A DNA stretch of 5,212 nt, from NCBI GenBank assembly GCA_943324055.2, contig CALPKD020000124.1, positions 1 through 5,212 of the forward strand. The letters are read 5' to 3'. This DNA is from Chitinophaga pinensis (lineage in GTDB: Bacteria > Bacteroidota > Bacteroidia > Chitinophagales > Chitinophagaceae). The notes under the pieces were generated by a model, which saw nothing but the letters and a program-made list of their open reading frames with translations, was not told the origin of the DNA and searched no databases. Positions 1-5,212 of the stretch are shown one piece after another; the stretch's first letter is position 1, and each line of letters begins with the position of its first letter. The position numbers and the translations under genes were made by a program.

Positions 1-2288
1 CTTGCTCTATAACCTTGACTAATTTGATCGGTACAAAGAGTATTATAATAAGCTCCTTCCAAAGTGATAGCATTTTTTAAAAGCCTTGCTTCCATATCTA
101 ATTCAAAGGTTTGTTGGCGTTCTGGTCTTAGGAAAGGGTTCGCGTTTGTAAATCCATAAGTAAAGCCTGGGATAACAGAACTGTTTTGGTTATTCACAAA
201 TACTGCCTGGTTGGAGTAAGGATCATTTAACCTAGCAGTATTGGCCATAGAAGCTCTTAATTTTAAGTAATCAACAATATCTCCTTTTTTAATAATTGGT
301 AATATATCCGAAACAATTAAACTTAAACTTGCACCTGGAAAATTATAATTTCTGTTTTCTGATGGCAAAGGAGAGGCGGTTTCAAAACGATGTGAATAGG
401 TAAGAAAAGCAACATTCTTATATCCAATGGATACTTCACCAAAATAAGCAAGTTGTCTTAATATATTTAAATTAGGTAAGCCAAAATAGTTTCTTAACAA
501 ACGCACTCTTGATCCTGGAAGTGAAATACTACTATCCGTAGGATTGAGGGTTGTAATTTTTTGACCACCTTTATACATGGAACCTGCGACAAGTGAGTCA
601 ATAAGTTGAGTCCCTTTTACACTATATTGTTCCATTTGATTATCCAACCACATCGTACCTACCATTGCACGAGTAGTGAATTTGCCAATTGTTTTTTTAG
701 CAGTAGCAGTAATGGTATGGTTATATCCTTTGTACGTTCTATAATAATTATCCAAAGAACCACGAGTAGCTGGAGATAGCGCAAAAGACTGAGGATGTTG
801 AAGCAAGTATCCATCAGTTTTGTAAGTATCATAACCAAATCTACCTGCAATCGAAAGCCATGAAAAAGGATTAATGTCTACCCCTAAAGTTGCCACATAA
901 CGTTTTGTTTTGTCGCCACTATAATTATTATAAGCACTCCACAAAGGATTGTCATAATCTGAATTGGCGCTCGCGTTAAATAGTGTTGTCTTGCCCCCGT
1001 TGGAAGTTTCAAAATTTAGCATGTCATTATTAGCAGGCCAAGAGTATAAACTCATCAAAAATCCTCCAGTTGAAGCACCGCCTTTTAACGGCTTAATGTT
1101 TTCTGAACTAGTGAACGTTAATGATGGAGTAATGCTTATATATTTTCCAATTTTAGTAGTGTTTGATATTTTAAAATTGTATTTTTTTAGCAAGTTGTTT
1201 GGAATAACGCCTTCATTGTTTAAATATTGACCTGATACACGAAAGCCTATATTTTTGGTTCCGAATTCTACTCCTATATTATGGGTTTGGGTTATACCTG
1301 TTCTGTAAAAATTATTTAAATTATCATAACGCTTAGTTGTACCTGGCCATACCGGTCCAAAGGATTGAAACTGACCTGCAGTAGGAGGTGCAGTTGGAAT
1401 ACCATTGCTTCCCCCGGGTCCATAATCATTATTCACTTCTGCAAAACGAGTAAGTTCTTGAGTTCTGAAATTATTGTCATAAGTCACCAATAATTTTCCA
1501 GTAGTTGTTTTTGATTTTTTTGTGGTTATAACAATCGCTCCATTACTAGCCAAGCTTCCGTACAATGCAGTTGCCTCGGGGCCTTTTAGTACAGTAATAT
1601 TATCAATATCATTTGGATTAATGTCGGCCATACGATTCGTATAATCATTGTTTCTGTTTGGCAAATCGGATGCAAGTCCAATACCAGCACCACCTTGAGA
1701 ATTCGTATTCAAGGTTGAGTTGTCTAGGATGATACCATCCACAATAAATAATGGTTGGTTCGTTCCTGATAAGGTATTAAAACCTCTAAGTATAATACCA
1801 GATGAAGCACCTGCTGCACCTGTTGTAGGAGTGATTGTAATACCAGCAACTCTACCTTGTAAACTATTAATAAAATTGTCTCTTTGGGTTGCCTGAATAT
1901 CTTTACCCCCTACACTTTGTGTAGAATACCCTAACTCTCTTGAGCTACGCTTAATATCCATTGCTGTAACTACCACTTCATCCAGTGTGTTATCGACTGC
2001 GGTTAATTTCACATCAAGGTTTGACTTGTCACCCACTTTTACCTCTTTACCTTGATAACCAACCATTGTAAAAGACAATGTTTGATCAGCAGCAACTTTG
2101 ATTGAATAACTACCGTTGTTGTCGGTGCTAGTTGAAACCCTTGTTCCTTTAACAACAACAGAAACATTTGAAAGTGGTGTATTGTCAGATCCGACAACCT
2201 TACCAGATACAAGTTTTTGTTGTGCATTTGCAACTGAGACACTTAATAAAAGCGTCAGAAGCAAACTCCATACAGCTTTGATTTGCAT
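1..2288 (-). CDS. SusC/RagA-family TonB-linked outer-membrane transporter (3' end beyond the left edge)
   Basis: I translated 762 codons from the ATG at 2288 down to position 3 with no stop or frameshift; the gene continues off the left edge. Residues 1-22 form a signal peptide (Lys near the N terminus, Leu-rich core, cleavage after ANA). Residues about 24-100 are a carboxypeptidase-regulatory-like beta domain containing SGKVVG and DNNGSYSI. DEVVVTA at 103-109 is the usual TonB-box-like segment. The plug follows, with the SusC signature LRGFNTLSGTNQPLFIVDG at 167-185 and VLKGPEATALYGSLASNGAIVITTKK-type residues at 233-258. From about 260 onward is the beta-barrel, including NPFLRPE at 717-723. 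Family members are usually about 1000 residues, so roughly 230-260 are missing. In the family, SusC forms the outer-membrane channel under a SusD lipoprotein lid and imports glycans or peptides using TonB energy. A susD gene would be expected downstream, outside the window. The substrate cannot be told from this part. Confidence 0.96.
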   Translation of the reverse strand, partial: MQIKAVWSLLLTLLLSVSVANAQQKLVSGKVVGSDNTPLSNVSVVVKGTRVSTSTDNNGSYSIKVAADQTLSFTMVGYQGKEVKVGDKSNLDVKLTAVDNTLDEVVVTAMDIKRSSRELGYSTQSVGGKDIQATQRDNFINSLQGRVAGITITPTTGAAGASSGIILRGFNTLSGTNQPLFIVDGIILDNSTLNTNSQGGAGIGLASDLPNRNNDYTNRMADINPNDIDNITVLKGPEATALYGSLASNGAIVITTKKSKTTTGKLLVTYDNNFRTQELTRFAEVNNDYGPGGSNGIPTAPPTAGQFQSFGPVWPGTTKRYDNLNNFYRTGITQTHNIGVEFGTKNIGFRVSGQYLNNEGVIPNNLLKKYNFKISNTTKIGKYISITPSLTFTSSENIKPLKGGASTGGFLMSLYSWPANNDMLNFETSNGGKTTLFNASANSDYDNPLWSAYNNYSGDKTKRYVATLGVDINPFSWLSIAGRFGYDTYKTDGYLLQHPQSFALSPATRGSLDNYYRTYKGYNHTITATAKKTIGKFTTRAMVGTMWLDNQMEQYSVKGTQLIDSLVAGSMYKGGQKITTLNPTDSSISLPGSRVRLLRNYFGLPNLNILRQLAYFGEVSIGYKNVAFLTYSHRFETASPLPSENRNYNFPGASLSLIVSDILPIIKKGDIVDYLKLRASMANTARLNDPYSNQAVFVNNQNSSVIPGFTYGFTNANPFLRPERQQTFELDMEARLLKNAITLEGAYYNTLCTDQISQGYRA

Positions 2289-2316
2289 AATTTGTAATCT
2301 TTAATTATAAATAAAA

Positions 2317-2330
2317 TGACTAGTTAGTCA
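2317..2330. promoter_or_regulatory. Inverted repeat in the probable susC leader (operator or 5'UTR hairpin)
   Basis: TGACTA and TAGTCA are exact reverse complements separated by GT. Flanking AAAA on the left and CTTTT on the right extend the pairing with one bulged base. The element ends 28 bp upstream of the susC-like start codon. In RNA it could form a 5-bp stem with a 4-nt AACU loop plus a lower A/U stem. It could instead be a dimeric protein-binding site. Pairing is seen directly; the function is inferred. Confidence 0.35.
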
Positions 2331-2662
2331 CTTTTCAGGCGTCAAGATAATAATTATTAGCATTACTTTAACAAAAATGAGGATGAAATCTTAGAATTAA
2401 TTTTACAATTGTTGTGGATAGAGTAAAGTCTATTGTGTTGATTTAAAATTAATTGCGCGCATTTTTATCTTACCCGTTATGAAAAAATAAAAGCGCCCAT
2501 CTATTATTAAAGATTCTTAAGGCATTAGATAGTGAATAAGAAAACCATAGTTTAAGTATAATACAATAACTGTGTTTTTTATTTCAGTCCCGATTCTTTG
2601 AGAGATAGTCAGAATAACCAGTTAAAATCGCGCTTGTTTTCAAATCAATTTATCAAATTTTC

Positions 2663-2674
2663 GATTCGCGAATC
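2663..2674. promoter_or_regulatory. Perfect 12-bp palindrome, candidate autoregulatory operator
   Basis: GATTCGCGAATC equals its own reverse complement over all 12 bases and ends at the base before the first ATG (2675) of the winged-helix-like protein gene. Its CG-rich centre stands out in AT-rich surroundings. A symmetric site beside a gene for a DNA-binding protein fits a homodimer operator used for self-repression. If the true start is the ATG at 2708, the site lies 33 bp upstream, a normal operator position. Symmetry and location are seen directly; binding is inferred. Confidence 0.4.
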
Positions 2675-3244
2675 ATGAATTTATTGGGAAAAATTGTATA
2701 TTTAATCATGAAATCACACAAAGGCATGCGACCCCATGATATTACTATCTTATTGAAAATCATATCATTAGGAGATATTGATTGGTTGAATAAGGACCTA
2801 GCTCAAGCACTATTCATTAGTCAATCCGAAGTATCAGAATCCTTGTCTAGGTCGGTATTTTCTGGTTTACTTGCTGCCGACAAAAAAACAGTGAATAGGG
2901 CAGCCCTAATGGGATTTCTAATAAATGGACTCAAATATGTGTTCCCTGTTCAGCCCGGAACGGTTGCTAAAGGAACCCTTACGGCGAGCATGGCGCCCAT
3001 ATTAAGAGACTATTTTCCAGCAGAAGATATTTATGTATGGCCCGAACTAAATGGTGCAACAAGGGGTTTGGTGATAGAACCTTTATATCCAGGCGCCGTA
3101 AATGCATCCAAACAGGACCCTATGTTGTACGATTTACTAGCCCTTTGCGATGTATTTAGACTTGGAAAACCAAAGGAAGTTCAAAAGGCCTCGGAACTAC
3201 TCACCAATATATTTGGACAAGGAGACGACTATATTTCTTGCTAA
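2675..3244 (+). CDS. Small winged-helix/MarR-like DNA-binding protein with an unassigned C-terminal part
   Basis: This 189-residue frame ends at TAA 3242-3244. Residues about 20-66 read as a helix-turn-helix: a helix after RPHDITILLKI, then DLAQALFISQSEVSESLSRSVFSGLL at 41-66, where SQSEVSESL looks like the recognition helix. Basic and hydrophobic residues follow to about 90. The C-terminal part carries PVQPGTVAKG (91-100), IYVWPELNGATRG (119-131) and IEPLYPGA (134-141), then a helical tail. From memory, proteins with this RPxDI-HTH-YVWP-PLYP arrangement recur in Bacteroidota as short regulators, but I cannot name the family. No signal peptide or membrane segment is seen. The start is uncertain: ATG 2675 gives the longest frame, but similarity seems to begin near KGMRPHDI, so ATG 2708 (residue 12) is as likely or more so. 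Neither has a clear ribosome-binding site. The gene stands alone, divergent from susC and convergent with the ATPase gene. A toxin-antitoxin role is possible, but no partner gene is present. Confidence 0.85.
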   Translation: MNLLGKIVYLIMKSHKGMRPHDITILLKIISLGDIDWLNKDLAQALFISQSEVSESLSRSVFSGLLAADKKTVNRAALMGFLINGLKYVFPVQPGTVAKGTLTASMAPILRDYFPAEDIYVWPELNGATRGLVIEPLYPGAVNASKQDPMLYDLLALCDVFRLGKPKEVQKASELLTNIFGQGDDYISC

Positions 3245-3268
3245 CTTATCTATTACAAACAGCTCATA

Positions 3269-3299
3269 CGAAAAAGTCGAAATGCTATGCGTAGTCATT
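3269..3299 (-). terminator. Weak candidate terminator overlapping the ATPase stop codon
   Basis: On the plus strand, AATGCTA (3281-3287) pairs with TAGTCATT (3292-3299) around a TGCG loop, with one bulged base. On the minus strand this hairpin is followed by five spacer bases and then five T residues (3275-3271). The stem has only two G-C pairs and includes the TAG stop codon of the ATPase gene, so it is a poor intrinsic terminator. It is the only candidate in the 40-bp convergent gap (3245-3284). No T-run follows on the plus strand, so it would not obviously stop the regulator transcript. Confidence 0.22.
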
Positions 3300-4832
3300 A
3301 AAGTCGTCCTCCTCAAAGTTCATGGATCCAAGATTCATCATACTTCCCATTAAGTCTTTAAATTCTATTTTTCCGTCGATCATCTTTTTGCTAATTAATG
3401 AAAAAGTAGATAAGCCATGTAAAACAAACTCCATTAATAAGGCAGCTTGTTTTTCGTCTGCTTGAGGGAAATATTTTTTTACGATTCCAAATAAGCCATC
3501 TACTTTATATAAAGCAACCATCTTGTCTGCATCTTTCATGTCTAACAAAAGATCCAAATGGTTTCCTGCATCAAACCATTTGGTGATTAATGCATAAGGA
3601 TTGTCGGAAGGTTTTTCTTCACCTGATTTCTTGTTCGATTTTTTTTGCTTTTTGGAATCTTCTGGATTCGGGAAGTATTCAACAAACTGGGTACGAATCG
3701 CTTTATTTAATAAATTTAACGCAACCTCATAAGGACCTTCTTGTTCTCCTTCATAAACCAATTCAATCTTACCCGTAATTGCAGGAATGATTCCTGACAA
3801 ATCACTAATCCAAACTTGTGTATGTTTTTCATTATGAATAATTGCTCGACGTTCTGCACTACTCACCGCAGATTCAAACGCAGCAATGGTTAGACGCGCA
3901 CTCACTCCACTTTTTTTATCTACAAATTCATTAGTTCTAGCTTCAAAAGACACCTGCTCAATGATACGTTTTACCATATCACTAATCAGTACTCTTTCCT
4001 TTTGTTCCGCCGAAATATTTGCTTCCTGTTCTGTAATTGCTAAAGAGGTCTCAATACTTTTTGGATAGTGTGTTAAAATTTGACTTTCGATTCGATCTTT
4101 TAATGGCGTAACAATACTTCCTCTATTTGTATAATCCTCTGGGTTTGCCGTGAACACAAATAAAATATCCAACGGCATGCGTAATTTAAAACCACGAATT
4201 TGAATATCTCCTTCTTGTAAAATATTAAATAGGGAAACCTGAATTCTTGCTTGTAAATCTGGCAATTCATTAATTACAAAAATACCTCGATTGCTTCTTG
4301 GAATAATTCCATAATGAATCACTTTTTCGTCCGCAAAACTTAATTTTAAATTGGCCGCTTTTATGGGATCGATATCCCCAATCAAATCTGACACACTTAC
4401 ATCAGGCGTAGCTAGTTTTTCACCATAACGCTCCGACTTATGTACCCAATGAATGGGGGTGTTGTCACCGTGCTCCGCAATTAAATCCACGGCATACCTA
4501 CTTAATGGTTTTAAAGGATCGTCGTTTACCTCAGAACCCGCTATAACAGGAATGTATTCGTCTAACAAATCTACCATCTGTCTGGCCATTCTAGTTTTAG
4601 CCTGACCACGAAGTCCTAAAAACAAAATGTTATGCTTGCTTAAGATGGCTCTTTCAACGTCTGGTATTACAGTATCCTCATACCCTAAAATGCCTTCAAA
4701 TGCATTTTCCTTATTCTGAATACTTGCAATTAAGTTCTGTCTGATTTCTTCTTTTACAGATTTAGGTTGATACCCTGCTTTTTTCAAATCACCTAGTGTG
4801 ATTACTTTTTTTATGTCTAAATTCTTTTTCAT
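3285..4832 (-). CDS. MoxR/ChlI-like AAA+ ATPase, partner of the adjacent VWA protein
   Basis: This is a complete protein of 515 residues. The AAA+ core carries a MoxR-type Walker A GLRGQAKT (73-80, with Lys79 and Thr80). The Walker B-like GIFVINELPDL (183-193) has Asn188 where Asp is canonical, followed by the catalytic Glu189. Sensor 1 is FTAN (Asn230), a probable arginine finger is Arg247 in LKDRIES, and sensor 2 is GVSARLT (Arg313). A Lys/Glu/Ser-rich linker (about 391-410) leads to a helical C-terminal domain (411-515) ending in an acidic tail. There is no signal peptide, so it is cytoplasmic. Such ATPases form rings that remodel target proteins or drive metal insertion together with a VWA partner (ChlI/ChlD, NorQ/NorD, RavA/ViaA). 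The VWA gene lies directly upstream, its stop codon 2 bp before this ATG, which implies one operon and translational coupling. Product databases may label it magnesium chelatase or sigma-54-interacting regulator. No bacteriochlorophyll genes are nearby, so true Mg-chelatase activity is unlikely. The target is unknown. Confidence 0.93.
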   Translation of the reverse strand: MKKNLDIKKVITLGDLKKAGYQPKSVKEEIRQNLIASIQNKENAFEGILGYEDTVIPDVERAILSKHNILFLGLRGQAKTRMARQMVDLLDEYIPVIAGSEVNDDPLKPLSRYAVDLIAEHGDNTPIHWVHKSERYGEKLATPDVSVSDLIGDIDPIKAANLKLSFADEKVIHYGIIPRSNRGIFVINELPDLQARIQVSLFNILQEGDIQIRGFKLRMPLDILFVFTANPEDYTNRGSIVTPLKDRIESQILTHYPKSIETSLAITEQEANISAEQKERVLISDMVKRIIEQVSFEARTNEFVDKKSGVSARLTIAAFESAVSSAERRAIIHNEKHTQVWISDLSGIIPAITGKIELVYEGEQEGPYEVALNLLNKAIRTQFVEYFPNPEDSKKQKKSNKKSGEEKPSDNPYALITKWFDAGNHLDLLLDMKDADKMVALYKVDGLFGIVKKYFPQADEKQAALLMEFVLHGLSTFSLISKKMIDGKIEFKDLMGSMMNLGSMNFEEDDFNDYA

Positions 4833-4834
4833 GT

Positions 4835-5212
4835 TTAATACACTGTTTTTCTTTTACCGCTTTCAAAATCGTTAAATATAAAGGAACCCAAATTATCCAA
4901 GGAGGCAAAGTATGCTTTGCCATTATTCATCTCTGTAAACTCCTGTACAAATTTTTGCAAATAAGGATCAGAAGCAATCATGAAAGTCGTAATTGGAATT
5001 TTTAATTTTTTACACTGAGATGCTAAGTTGATGCAACGATTAACCACTTTTCGATCTAGACCAAAACTATTTTTATAATATTTTCCGCCTATTTTTAAAC
5101 AGGTTGGCTTGCCGTCGGTAATCATAAATATTTGCTTATTGGCCGTTTTTCTTTTACGTAGTAAATCCATCGATAATTCAAGCCCAGCAACAGTATTCGT
5201 ATGATAAGGCCC
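4835..5212 (-). CDS. VWA (von Willebrand factor A) domain protein, C-terminal part only
   Basis: The frame is open from the right edge to TAA at 4837-4835, giving the last 125 residues; the N-terminal part is outside the window. An internal ATG at 5170 is not the start, because good family sequence (GPYHTNTVAGLELS) precedes it in frame. Two of the three parts of the metal-ion-dependent adhesion site are visible: a threonine in TNTVAGL (fragment residues 5-11) and the aspartate in MITDGKPT (30-37). The first motif, DxSxS, should lie upstream, beyond the edge. Later residues alternate helix and strand as in a Rossmann-like VWA fold (KIPITTFMIASDPYLQKFV, then NNGKAYFASL), ending in a short basic tail. 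The protein probably binds a divalent metal and acts as the adaptor or substrate-recognition partner of the AAA+ ATPase encoded 2 bp downstream. Which complex they act on is not shown by the sequence. Confidence 0.9.
   Translation of the reverse strand, partial: GPYHTNTVAGLELSMDLLRKRKTANKQIFMITDGKPTCLKIGGKYYKNSFGLDRKVVNRCINLASQCKKLKIPITTFMIASDPYLQKFVQEFTEMNNGKAYFASLDNLGSFIFNDFESGKRKTVY

Larger units (their letters stand above)
2289..2674. other. Divergent intergenic region between the susC-like gene and the regulator gene
   Basis: This AT-rich stretch of about 386 bp must hold the promoters of both divergent genes. I found no convincing coding frame, tRNA or repeat array. For the minus-strand gene, the nearest thing to a Bacteroidota promoter is TTTG at 2375-2372 followed by TATCTTG at 2349-2343, against the phylum consensus TTTG then TAnnTTTG. 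It lacks one T and the 22-nt gap is long, so I do not call it. No good match was seen for the plus-strand gene. Two symmetric elements (2317-2330 and 2663-2674) are listed separately. A short GC palindrome, TGCGCGCA, lies at 2454-2461. Confidence 0.7.

Noticed and set aside
964..1230. Open frame of 88 codons on the plus strand inside the susC-like gene
   Set aside because: It lies antisense to a continuous, well-recognised SusC coding frame, has no recognisable domain and is explained as a shadow of that gene.
2039..2304. Short open frames on both strands over the 5' end of susC (2039-2242 minus, 2116-2304 plus)
   Set aside because: Both overlap the signal peptide and N-terminal beta domain of the real gene in other frames and show no protein-like features.
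2343..2375. Possible Bacteroidota-type promoter for susC (TTTG, then TATCTTG)
   Set aside because: The -7 element lacks one T of TAnnTTTG and the 22-nt gap is long. In AT-rich DNA such partial matches are expected by chance.
2454..2461. GC palindrome TGCGCGCA in the intergenic region
   Set aside because: It is only 8 bp, has a single copy and no related site nearby; nothing ties it to a function.
3150..3353. Plus-strand frame of 67 codons bridging the regulator and ATPase 3' ends
   Set aside because: It overlaps the regulator in another frame and is antisense to the ATPase end; its composition is not protein-like.
3285..4832. Calling the ATPase a true magnesium chelatase subunit or a sigma-54 activator
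   Set aside because: There are no pigment-synthesis neighbours, no GAFTGA-like sigma-54 contact loop and no DNA-binding domain; the MoxR-type Walker A and the VWA partner fit a general MoxR-like remodeller better.
1..5212. Defence island, mobile element or CRISPR signals
   Set aside because: No transposase, integrase, terminal inverted repeats, direct repeat arrays or nuclease domains were seen; all genes look like ordinary Bacteroidota chromosomal genes.

Overview
The window looks like chromosomal DNA from a member of the Bacteroidota. The evidence is a long SusC/RagA-type TonB-dependent outer-membrane protein, AT-rich intergenic DNA and weak or absent Shine-Dalgarno sequences. The exact lineage cannot be fixed from this sequence. 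Chitinophaga-, Pedobacter- or Flavobacterium-like bacteria are all plausible.

Layout, left to right. (1) Positions 1-2288, minus strand: the first 762 codons of a SusC-family transporter gene, uninterrupted and running off the left edge. Its C-terminal barrel, and any SusD lipoprotein partner, would lie outside the window. (2) Positions 2289-2674: a divergent intergenic region of about 386 bp. It holds an inverted repeat in the probable susC leader and a perfect 12-bp palindrome directly against the first ATG of the next gene. (3) Positions 2675-3244, plus strand: a small protein with an N-terminal winged-helix-like DNA-binding segment and a C-terminal part I cannot assign. It is probably a local or self-acting regulator. 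(4) Positions 3285-5212, minus strand, converging on the regulator gene: a tightly packed two-gene unit. The upstream gene, cut by the right edge, encodes a VWA-domain protein. The downstream gene, starting 2 bp after it, encodes a complete 515-residue MoxR/ChlI-like AAA+ ATPase.

How the genes work together. The AAA+ ATPase and VWA protein are the clearest functional partnership. Related pairs (ChlI/ChlD, NorQ/NorD, CbbQ/CbbO, RavA/ViaA) use ATP-driven remodelling to insert metals or activate target proteins, but the target of this pair is not visible. The SusC gene is an ordinary nutrient-import gene of the phylum. The regulator shares its upstream region with susC, so cross-regulation is possible but unproven.

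I see no RNA genes, CRISPR arrays, insertion sequences or phage genes. Nothing in the window amounts to strong evidence for a new multi-gene system. The most interesting items are the small regulator with its palindromic candidate operator, and the uncharacterised role of the ATPase-VWA pair.
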